This document shows positions 34,205 through 41,374 of a stretch of 64,000 nt of DNA, piece after piece. Source of the DNA: Scytonema hofmannii PCC 7110. Lineage in GTDB: Bacteria; Cyanobacteriota; Cyanobacteriia; Cyanobacteriales; Nostocaceae. Position 1 is the stretch's first letter. Each line of letters opens with the position of its first letter. The stretch spans positions 6,442,882 through 6,506,881 of the forward strand of contig NZ_KQ976354.1 in NCBI RefSeq assembly GCF_000346485.2, read 5' to 3'. The translations under genes were made by a program, and so were the position numbers. The notes below the pieces were generated by a model. That model made no database searches. It was not told the DNA's origin and saw only the letters and a list, made by a program, of their open reading frames with translations.

Positions 34205-35308
34205 TTAGGCGCGATGACTGGGTATACTCATAGTGGCAGTAGGCACTTTCAATTTATGCAAATGTCGATTTTGAACAAACCGTGTCGCTAAAATTTGATG
34301 ATAAACAGCCTCATAGCCATCTGTCATGTTTTGAACGTTAAAGCGGTTTTCAACATAGGTACGACAGGTGTAACGGTCTATCTCCGCGATTTTGCTGACA
34401 GCTTGAACGCACTCTTCTAAATTATTGCACAAAAAGCCTGTCCGCTCGTGGGCAATGACCTCTGGCGTAGACCCAATGTTCATTGCAATGACTGGTGTAC
34501 CCGCTACCATTGATTCAATCATAACTAAGCCAAATGGCTCTCGCCAGGTAATGGGAAATAGAGTTGCGATCGCACGACCCATAAGTTCGTTTTTTTGATG
34601 GTGGTCGGCTTCACCCAAATACTGAATTTGCTTTCCATCAATCAGAGGCTGAACTTCTCTTTCAAAAAAGTTTCTATTAAACTCATCGACTTTACCTGCC
34701 ATTTTCAATGGTAAACCCACCTGTTTGGCAATAGCAATTGCGAGATGCGGTCCCTTTTCTTGTGACATTCGACCTAGAAAAGCTAGATAAGGTGGGTTAT
34801 CTGGAACGGGATAAAATTTATGGCTATTAACATCAATAGCATTGTAAACTGTTGCAGCATAATTGAGCTCTAAATTTGATTCTCGTTGCGAATTGGAAAT
34901 ACTAACGTATGGTTGAGAGCGTGCGTGTTGAAATAACTTTTCGTTATCAGGTGTAAAAATTCCATGTAATGTATGTATTGTAGGTGTTTTTACTAAATTT
35001 GCATAGCTTAATGCAGCGTAGCCCATGTGAGAGTGAATGATGTCGAACTCCTGTGCTTGCTCGTATACCCAACTCAGTTGTAAGGACTCATAAACACCGT
35101 ATTCTTTTACCTTGGGATCGAGTCTTATAGCAACGGGATGAACGGATTGTAATTTAGCAAGAGTCAGAGAATCTCCTGATGCAAATAGCGTGACTTCATG
35201 TCCGCGTCGAACCAGTTCATCAGTCAGTAGCCCCACCACTAACTCAATCCCTCCGTAAGCTGGAGGTGGAACCCTTTCCCATAAAGGGGCGACTTGAGCA
35301 ATCCGCAT
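34205..35308 (-). CDS. Glycosyltransferase family 4 protein
   Basis: About 367 aa from ATG 35308, which gives the usual N-terminus MRIAQVAPLWERVPPPAYGG and has GGGAG upstream. The longer frame to 35404 looks like extension only. GT-B fold: the N-terminal glycine region YGGIELVVGLLTDELVRRGHEVTLF, a central LAFLGRMSQEKGPHLAIAIA strand, and the C-terminal donor-binding EPFGLVMIESMVAGTPVIA (E-X7-E motif). It transfers a sugar from a nucleotide-sugar donor; the acceptor is unknown, often a polysaccharide or glycolipid. Sits between the devA relic and the split devA, facing left. Confidence 0.85.
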   Translation of the reverse strand: MRIAQVAPLWERVPPPAYGGIELVVGLLTDELVRRGHEVTLFASGDSLTLAKLQSVHPVAIRLDPKVKEYGVYESLQLSWVYEQAQEFDIIHSHMGYAALSYANLVKTPTIHTLHGIFTPDNEKLFQHARSQPYVSISNSQRESNLELNYAATVYNAIDVNSHKFYPVPDNPPYLAFLGRMSQEKGPHLAIAIAKQVGLPLKMAGKVDEFNRNFFEREVQPLIDGKQIQYLGEADHHQKNELMGRAIATLFPITWREPFGLVMIESMVAGTPVIAMNIGSTPEVIAHERTGFLCNNLEECVQAVSKIAEIDRYTCRTYVENRFNVQNMTDGYEAVYHQILATRFVQNRHLHKLKVPTATMSIPSHRA

Positions 35309-35627
35309 AATCAAACTCCCAAAACGTAGGCGGAGATAAGACAGGAAATTTTGCTGAACGCAAGTCTTATCAAGCAATTCTTGCTGCTTGATAAGTGAGT
35401 ACAAGATTTCACAAGTTCGTAAGAGCGATCGCTTTTATTTCCTGACATTAGGCAATCAAGCGAGCGTGAATTTGCGAAATTTTGTAAAATTCAGTAAATC
35501 TTGAATATTGTAATATGAACTTTATTTTTTTTCATATACCCTTATCTACTCCTCAAAGAAAGAGACTCCACTAAGTCCTAAGAATGAAATTATTATTGGA
35601 ACCTCTTCCTTAAAGATTATGCCATTA

Positions 35628-35791
35628 GAGGATGTTTGAAAAGTGGTTAGTTGTGATTTTAATCACATTAATTACCCTCCTTATAAAGGGTGGAAACAAG
35701 AAAAATCTAGTTCCCAGACCAATCCATCGGTCCGGGCTAGGGTGGGGTAAAAAATATTTGAGACATCAATCGTGACTTTTCAAACATCCTC
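35628..35791. mobile_element. 164-bp MITE with terminal inverted repeats and TTA target duplication
   Basis: GAGGATGTTTGAAAAGT at the left end has its exact complement at the right end, and TTA flanks both sides (35625-35627 and 35792-35794). A 3-bp T-N-A type duplication fits elements mobilised by IS5-family (ISL2/IS1031-like) transposases. No ORF inside. It lies in the 672-bp space between the glycosyltransferase and devA. Confidence 0.8.
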
Positions 35792-35797
35792 TTAGGT

Positions 35798-35847
35798 AAA
35801 ATTCTTTCTTTTCTTAGCGCTCTTTGCGTCTTAGCGGTTAATAATTT
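35798..35847 (+). repeat. Dispersed pre-gene repeat, copy 1
   Basis: AAAATTCTTTCTTTTCTTAGCGCTCTTTGCGTCTTAGCGGTTAATAATTT is about 90% identical to 62893-62943, and its second half resembles 23464-23489. Each copy lies shortly upstream of a gene in the same orientation. The rest of 35848-35980 is the AT-rich devA upstream region. Confidence 0.7.
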
Positions 35848-35980
35848 CCATAACTAAAAACAGGACAGCCATAGTAATTCATCCTATTTAATTTTTCAAC
35901 TACAAGTAGGTAGGGCTAAAGCCCACCATTAGAGTTTTATAGTCAGTTAATTTAAGTAGTAGTTAGCCATTCTACTCACT

Positions 35981-36396
35981 ATGGAACCAACTGTAGCTGC
36001 TTTAAATCTGAACTATGCTTTTGGTCAAGGGGCTTTGCGTAAACCCGTGCTGAGTGATGTGAACTTGGATATTTACCCAGGAGAGATTGTCATCCTCACC
36101 GGACCTTCTGGAAGCGGTAAGACGACATTACTCTCTCTTATAGGAGGACTGCGTACCGTACAAGAAGGTAGCTTGCAAGTCCTAGGTCAAGAATTACAAG
36201 GGATCGGTAAAAAACAGCTAACAAAAGTCCGCAATAACATTGGTTTTATCTTCCAACACCACAATTTGCTCAAGTGTCTCACCGCCTACGGTAATGTCCG
36301 TATGTCCCTCAAACTGCATCCAGAAATTCCTAAACGGGAGTACCGAGAAAAATCAGTTGCTACACTGCAAGCTGTTGGTTTAAGTGATAAAGTAGA
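35981..36396 (+). pseudogene. devA: devA ABC exporter ATPase, 5' part (split by IS607 element)
   Basis: Encodes the N-terminal 139 residues of a MacB/LolD/DevA-type ATPase: Walker A GPSGSGKTTLL (about 41-51) and the Q-loop FQHHNLLKCLTAYGNVRMSL. The reading frame breaks at SDKVE where the inserted element begins and stops at TAG 36401. Joining base 36396 to 38838 restores ...SDKVDHAYPANLSGGQQQ in frame, a full 226-residue DevA. The gene is therefore disrupted and not pre-degraded: no other lesion is visible. Confidence 0.9.
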
Positions 36397-36417
36397 GACG
36401 TAGCTAGTAACGGTTTC

Positions 36418-37083
36418 ATGGAACAAGTCGGAATTAGTGTTAATTTTAAGATATCTAATACTATTTCTGAGTTTATGCCTTATATCAGTCCTAAAGACGC
36501 CGCAGAACTAACAGGCTTTCATCCAAAAACTCTAGCTAAGTGGGCAGACGCCGGGAAAATTGACTTTATCAAAGCTGAGAGTGGTTATCGCCGATACGAT
36601 GTGACCTCCCTCAGAAAGATGATTGGGGAGGACGACCGAGCAGTCATCATATATGGACGAGTCTCAACGCATTCTCAAAAGGATGATTTGCAACGGCAGT
36701 TAGATTTTTTACGCTCGCGCTACCCTAAAGGAGAGATGATTTACGAAGTAGGTTCGGGGTTGAACTTTAAGCGGAAAAAGCTTTTATCGATATTAGAAAG
36801 AGTGATTAATCGCGAAGTAAAAGAAATAGTAGTAGCTTATTCAGATCGGTTGGTCAGGTTCGGTTTTGACCTTGTAGTTTGGCTTTGTGCTCAATTTGAT
36901 TGTAAAGTTATTGTGTTGAATCAAGTCGTGCTTTCTCCTCAACAAGAGTTAGTGCAAGATCTGCTAGCAATCATGCATTGTTTTTCTGCAAGGCTTTACG
37001 GCTTGCGAAAGTATGAAAAACCGATCAGAAAAACTTTAGAAGTAGAAAAATTAGATGAAGATTCCATGAAGAATGATGTCTAA
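36418..37083 (+). CDS. tnpA: IS607-family serine recombinase (TnpA)
   Basis: 221 aa. An N-terminal MerR-like helix-turn-helix (ISPKDAAELTGFHPKTLAKW, YRRYDVTSL) is followed by a serine recombinase domain with VIIYGRVSTHSQKDDLQRQ, where the serine after RV (about residue 83) is the nucleophile. Downstream come the conserved VAYSDRLVRFGFDL and the C-terminal helix. This reversed order (HTH first) defines the IS607 transposases. An internal ATG (36475, MPYISPKDAAE) is an equally plausible start and would fit most family members better. Both catalytic motifs are intact, so the element may still move. Confidence 0.88.
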   Translation: MEQVGISVNFKISNTISEFMPYISPKDAAELTGFHPKTLAKWADAGKIDFIKAESGYRRYDVTSLRKMIGEDDRAVIIYGRVSTHSQKDDLQRQLDFLRSRYPKGEMIYEVGSGLNFKRKKLLSILERVINREVKEIVVAYSDRLVRFGFDLVVWLCAQFDCKVIVLNQVVLSPQQELVQDLLAIMHCFSARLYGLRKYEKPIRKTLEVEKLDEDSMKNDV

Positions 37084-37144
37084 ATCGGAAATGTCGGGGA
37101 CATTTTTGTATACTAAAACAGTCAAGCGAAGGAGGTGATACAAC

Positions 37145-38680
37145 GTGGGGCGAGTCAAAGGACATATTGAAGTTCAAAAGACAGTGATATTAAGAGCTAA
37201 AAGTGAAACTGCTTACAGGGAAGAAATAGTTAAACATATTATTACTACCAAACAATTGTACGCAGATACAACTGAGTTTTATGTTTTGGTATTTCTGGAG
37301 AATTTAGAGCTACTCAATTTAAAATCTGATGACTTGTATAGCGTTGTAGAGAAATTAACATTAATTACCAAACAAAGACCCTCCCCGGAAATTCCCTTGC
37401 AGATCAACACAGTTCAAGACATGCGTCGTTCTTGCATTAAAACCGCTTTTGGTATAGCAAAGTCTTGGGACTCGAACTATAAAAAATGGGAGTTACGTAG
37501 AGATAAGCATGAAGAAAAACAAGCCAAGAAATTAGCCATTTCTGAAGCTAAGGGCCAGAAATACACTCCGAAAAAGTTCACAGATAAACCACCGCTACCA
37601 CCTCGTAATTATACAAACATTCATCCTACTTTCTATCGTGGGATGTACAAGGAGTTTGACGGTTCATCAATCATATTAAAACTGTGGACAGGCAACAGAT
37701 GGGTTTTTATGAAGCAGCCTATCAACCTAGAAGGTAGAGAACTTCCTTATGGTTATGAATGGGGAAGTCCCACGCTGGTTTTAAAAGATAGGTTACATCT
37801 TCATGTTCCTGTGATTAAACAAGTCAAATCCAACGGGAAACTGGCTCAACAAGCATTGAACCCTGATGGATTAACAACTTGCAACGTAGATCTAAATCTT
37901 GATGGTGATATAGCTGTAGCAACAATTCTACACTCCGACGTTACGGGTAGCGTTACCGAGATTGCCACTCTCTTTGTTAAGGGTAATGATACTATCCAAC
38001 ATCGTAGGAAGCGTGAGTTAGGTTTAATTGCAGTAGCTAGTTCCAAGACAAATAAAGGTTTTGGAGTTAAAAAGATTGGTGATAATTCTCAACGCTTTGA
38101 GAAAATTAAGAATAGAGATAATTACGAATCTCATCGAATCTCTAAACGTATAGCTGACTTTGCTCATCAGTATGGAGCGACAGTAATTGTATTTGAGTGT
38201 TTAACTAATCTTCGACCCGATAGAGCGAAATTTAGCCGTCGTTCTAATCAAAAAAGAGCTTATTGGCTCTCGTCGAAAATTCGGAAACGAACCAAATACA
38301 AAGCTTTTCAGTCTTATGGAATTATCACGGCTCAAGTCTCACCAAAAGATACAAGCAGGCATTGTGCATTATGTAATGGCAACGAAGAAGAAGATTCGTT
38401 AGTTTCCAGAATAGAAGCTCAATTTAGTACTGATGTCGCCAGACTTTTTCAAATAATCATGAATAAATCATTGGAGAAAGTTGATTACAGTACGGGAGCG
38501 CCAAATTATATTTGTTCCGACACCGTTGAACATAGAGGCAATGCCGATCTGAACGCCGCCCGAAATATAGGTCTACGTTTTTTTGCGAGATATTACCAAA
38601 AGCCCAGGTTGAAAGTTGAAAAACAGGGTTTACTTGCTACCCAAGCAGCCAGAAAGGCATTTGGCATGGTAGCTGTGTAA
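37145..38680 (+). CDS. tnpB: TnpB, RNA-guided nuclease of the IS607 element
   Basis: 511 aa, longer than the common 400-aa TnpB. Split RuvC: first Asp in NVDLNLDGDIA (about 246), Glu in VIVFECLTNLRP (about 349), last Asp in GNADLNAARNIG (about 465). A zinc-finger half CALC is present, but the second half (ICSDTVEHRG) keeps only one cysteine of the usual CxxC. The intervening loop is extended (about 50 residues). TnpB proteins are guided by an RNA from the element's right end and cut the donor site to keep the element. AGGAGG lies 9 nt before the GTG start, so translation should be strong. Confidence 0.85.
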   Translation: MGRVKGHIEVQKTVILRAKSETAYREEIVKHIITTKQLYADTTEFYVLVFLENLELLNLKSDDLYSVVEKLTLITKQRPSPEIPLQINTVQDMRRSCIKTAFGIAKSWDSNYKKWELRRDKHEEKQAKKLAISEAKGQKYTPKKFTDKPPLPPRNYTNIHPTFYRGMYKEFDGSSIILKLWTGNRWVFMKQPINLEGRELPYGYEWGSPTLVLKDRLHLHVPVIKQVKSNGKLAQQALNPDGLTTCNVDLNLDGDIAVATILHSDVTGSVTEIATLFVKGNDTIQHRRKRELGLIAVASSKTNKGFGVKKIGDNSQRFEKIKNRDNYESHRISKRIADFAHQYGATVIVFECLTNLRPDRAKFSRRSNQKRAYWLSSKIRKRTKYKAFQSYGIITAQVSPKDTSRHCALCNGNEEEDSLVSRIEAQFSTDVARLFQIIMNKSLEKVDYSTGAPNYICSDTVEHRGNADLNAARNIGLRFFARYYQKPRLKVEKQGLLATQAARKAFGMVAV

Positions 38681-38837
38681 GGGTTAGTGGTTCTACCCAT
38701 GCGTTCTCGACGTGTTTGGATTACCCGTGCATATATAGTAGCAGCAAGCCTGCAAAGCTATTGACGAGGCATACCCATCGGGAGCGAGAAAAGGAGAGAG
38801 AAGTACTAAAAATTCCGATAACTTCCATCTCTCAGGA
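38681..38837 (+). ncRNA. Possible right-end guide RNA (omega-RNA) region of the IS607 element
   Basis: 157 bp between the tnpB stop and the element end. Family knowledge says the TnpB guide RNA overlaps the tnpB 3' end and this right end, with the guide part coming from the flanking devA sequence (38838 on). I see GC-containing stem candidates (GGTTAGTGG/TTCTACCC) but no firm structure. Confidence 0.3.
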
Positions 38838-39102
38838 TCACGCATACCCGGCAAATTTATCAGGAGGACAACAACAACGGGTTGCGATCGCCCGTGCTTT
38901 GGTTGCTCAACCTAAATTATTGCTTGCTGACGAACCCACTGCATCACTAGACAGCAAAACAGGGCGAGATGTAGTTGATATTATTCAACGCCTTGCTAAA
39001 GAAGAGGGATGTTCTGTTCTCCTTGTGACTCACGACAACCGCATCCTAGACATCGCCGATCGTATTGTTCGCATGGAGGATGGTAGAATAGATAGGGAGT
39101 AG
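38838..39102 (+). pseudogene. devA: devA ABC exporter ATPase, 3' part
   Basis: Carries the ABC signature LSGGQQQRVAIARALV, Walker B LLLADEPTASLD and the H-loop VLLVTHDNR, ending IVRMEDGRIDRE. It completes the 5' part at 35981-36396. The longer forward frame from 38716 includes element sequence and is not natural. Short AGGGAGTAGGGAATAGGG tandem repeats follow the stop. Confidence 0.9.
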
Positions 39103-39224
39103 GGAATAGGGAGTAGAGAGTAGGGGAGGAAATTTTGTCATCGGGACTGCCTTTTGGCTTTTCTCAACGATAAATATTTACGCCCACCTACTTAATAGTG
39201 GATAAATAAGACAGGATTCAAGAA

Positions 39225-40136
39225 GTGAAATTTGAGCTTGAAATATCTGATATAATGCTATCCACTCGCTTTTTTCGTTTCTTTTGCCACCTGAACAGGA
39301 AAACACTCAGACAAGTCGTTGTGGAAACTGGCAAACAACGATTGCTCGGTCTATCAGCAGAAATGGCTTACAACAACCTCTTGGCACTGTTTCCCAGCCT
39401 TGTGGGAATTTTAGCTGCAATTGGGATGTTGGCAATTTCTCAAGAACAAGTTGACTTTTTACCACGCCAAGTCCTAAGCATTGCACCCCAACCAGTCTTA
39501 ATCTTAATTGAAGAATTTATTAGTACAATCAAACTCCCTCAAGGTGAAAAAGTAGTTTACATAAGTTGTGCTGTTGCACTCTGGGTTGCTTCTGGTGCTA
39601 TCAACACAGCTATGAGTGCTTTAGACCAAATTTACCAGATCCCATTTAAGCAGCGACGCCCTTTTTGGTTAGCTAAAATTATTGCTCTCGGTCTCACACT
39701 TGGTACGATTTCCTTAGTCATATCTGCCTCATTTCTGGCATTTATAAGCGATTTGCTGATTAAGTTTGCACTGGAGATCGGTCAAATTCCAGCATCTGGT
39801 ATTCTATCAGCGTGGAAACTTTTTGGTTGGGTTTTAACACTCATAATGTTAGCTGTTGCCTTTAGTTTAGTCTACCGATTTGGTCCGAGTCGATGGCGAA
39901 AAGGAACCCCTTTGCTACCAGGCGCAATTATTAGTGCATTGCTATGGGAAACTGTTTCCAGATTATTTCGTATTTATATCAATCATTTCAGTGATTACAA
40001 TGTTACATATGGAACCCTAAGCGCGGGAATTGTGTTGCTTCTTTGGCTGAATTTAAGTTCCTTATGTATGCTGCTTGGAGCACAGTTGAACGTGACTGTT
40101 GGCAAAGCTATGAGTAAGGATAATGCGGTTGGTTAA
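39225..40136 (+). CDS. YihY/BrkB-family inner-membrane protein
   Basis: 303 aa with about six membrane helices. The family signature LLGLSAEMAYNNLLALFPSL is at residues about 40-60, followed by helices at 60-75, 112-130, 155-185, 205-225, 240-260 and 270-290. The conserved FGPSRWRKGTPLLPGAIISALLWE loop is also visible. YihY proteins were once annotated as RNase BN, which is now rejected; function is unclear, possibly in envelope stability. The GTG start at 39225 may be replaced by ATG 39255 (MLSTRFFRF). Convergent with the next gene, 4-bp overlap at the stops. Confidence 0.85.
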   Translation: MKFELEISDIMLSTRFFRFFCHLNRKTLRQVVVETGKQRLLGLSAEMAYNNLLALFPSLVGILAAIGMLAISQEQVDFLPRQVLSIAPQPVLILIEEFISTIKLPQGEKVVYISCAVALWVASGAINTAMSALDQIYQIPFKQRRPFWLAKIIALGLTLGTISLVISASFLAFISDLLIKFALEIGQIPASGILSAWKLFGWVLTLIMLAVAFSLVYRFGPSRWRKGTPLLPGAIISALLWETVSRLFRIYINHFSDYNVTYGTLSAGIVLLLWLNLSSLCMLLGAQLNVTVGKAMSKDNAVG

Positions 40137-40345
40137 GCTTGCTTCCGTAGCCTTTCTAAGTTCTGTTTATGCAATTCAGGAAAGTTTTCTAAATCTTCTA
40201 TTGATTGTGGGGCAGGAAAGATTACGGTATCTTCAGAAGTAAATCTATCTAAATAAGTTTGAAAGGCTTCATCATCTTCTCTATGGTCGAGAATATATTG
40301 ACGCAATTCAGCACGGGGCATTGTTTGAAAATCAGGTTTAATCAT
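40133..40345 (-). CDS. DUF6887-like small cyanobacterial protein
   Basis: 70 aa from ATG 40345 (an upstream ATG at 40360 is possible). It begins MIKPDFQTMPRAELRQYIL, followed by a DDEAF motif, which is the pattern of DUF6887 proteins, often found beside a DUF6888 partner. No partner is seen here. It may be one half of a toxin-antitoxin-like pair; unproven. Confidence 0.6.
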   Translation of the reverse strand: MIKPDFQTMPRAELRQYILDHREDDEAFQTYLDRFTSEDTVIFPAPQSIEDLENFPELHKQNLERLRKQA

Positions 40346-40410
40346 AAAGTTTCCTTTCATTTCGAGTAGCGGGACGAGCAGAAATTGTGCGGTTGCGCTT
40401 ACCCCCGAAT

Positions 40411-40652
40411 GACCCGCTGTATCCTTCGATACCTCGGGGATCTGACCAACTGGGGCTGCTAGATCCCCAACTTCTTAGAGGATACAGCTGGCGAATGATG
40501 GGTTTGACCCCTCACCCCAACGATTTTATAGGCGTTTCGAGACGATACTCGGAATGCGATCGCGTCCTGAAATAGCGCTGAAATAGCTTATTTCTCGTCA
40601 TTGGGGGGTGTCACCCCCTAATCGCCAGCTGTATCCTTAGAGAAGTCGGGGA
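40411..40652. repeat. Cluster of imperfect inverted repeats
   Basis: GATCCCCAACTTCTTAGAGG (40462 on) with GATACAGCTGGCGA to 40494 is mirrored by TCGCCAGCTGTATCCTTAG at 40622-40652. A third related arm (CGCTGTATCCTTCGATACCTCGGGGATC) lies at 40411-40438. The parts recall the palindrome at 22001 and 62621. The ORF crossing it is not coding. A possible nested REP or small MITE. Confidence 0.55.
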
Positions 40653-40657
40653 CTTAA

Positions 40658-41326
40658 TTAACTACCGTATTTTACAGAGCAACCATAGGGCTGAGTCGTA
40701 GAATTTGCTACAGCTTTTCCTTGTAAAACGCTATTGACAGCATCCGATACATAGTTTTTAGACGATTTGACATCAGCACTATTAGTACTGGGCTTGTCGT
40801 CGATCGCACCTGCATATTGCAACACCCCTTTCTTATCTATAACAAACATATGGGGTGTCGTCCGGGCTTGATAAAGACGCCCAATTTGACCATTCGGATC
40901 TAAAAGTACGGCTGTCGGACTAGCATTACGAGTCTTTGTTTGTTCATTGGCTTCTTGTGGAGTCAGGTATCCTTGTTGTCCTTGTGCTGACGAGATCACA
41001 GATAACCAAACTACACCTTTACTGGTAGCATCTTTTTGAAGTTGCTGCATATTGTTGCTCTCGTAGTGCTTGCGGACAAAAGGACATTGATGGTTTGTCC
41101 ATTCCAACACAACAGTTTTCCCCTTAAAGTCGCTCAGTTTGTGACTCTTGCCATTACTATCAGTTGCAGTAAACTCTGGTGCGGGTGAACCAACACGCAC
41201 GGGAGTTGCTGCTTCAGCCGCATTTTGTAAGACCGTAGGACTTTTCTGACTCACTGTGGGAGAATTTTGGCAACCTGTCAACGCCAGGGTAAAAGCAAAG
41301 AAGCTAGCTGTAATGAGTTTTTTCAT
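40658..41326 (-). CDS. Redoxin/thioredoxin-family lipoprotein
   Basis: 222 aa. Signal peptide with lipobox LTGC (cysteine at about residue 19) anchors it to a membrane on the periplasmic side. The thioredoxin-like fold has VGSPAPEFTATDSNGK and the active-site region WTNHQCPFVRKHY with a single cysteine, as usual for this AhpC/TSA-like 'CPFVRKHY' subgroup. Later come TPHMFVIDKKGVLQYAGAID and a C-terminal YGCSVKY cysteine that could be the resolving one. Located about 50 bp downstream of the DsbD-like gene in the same direction, so the two probably form a periplasmic redox pair. Confidence 0.82.
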   Translation of the reverse strand: MKKLITASFFAFTLALTGCQNSPTVSQKSPTVLQNAAEAATPVRVGSPAPEFTATDSNGKSHKLSDFKGKTVVLEWTNHQCPFVRKHYESNNMQQLQKDATSKGVVWLSVISSAQGQQGYLTPQEANEQTKTRNASPTAVLLDPNGQIGRLYQARTTPHMFVIDKKGVLQYAGAIDDKPSTNSADVKSSKNYVSDAVNSVLQGKAVANSTTQPYGCSVKYGS

Positions 41327-41374
41327 GTTTTTTGTTAGTTGTTAGTGGTTTAGAAACCATTCCCCATTCCCCAT

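Larger units (their letters stand above)
36397..38837 (+). mobile_element. IS607-family insertion sequence (about 2.44 kb)
   Basis: Contains a MerR-HTH/serine recombinase (tnpA) and tnpB in the usual order. The ends were placed by reconstructing the interrupted devA: removing this segment gives a continuous frame. The ends carry no terminal inverted repeats and make no target duplication beyond one ambiguous base (A), as expected for IS607 elements. Confidence 0.88.

Noticed and set aside
38716-38837. Apparent N-terminal extension of the devA 3' part
   Set aside because: This stretch is the IS607 right end; deleting the element restores a different continuous frame.
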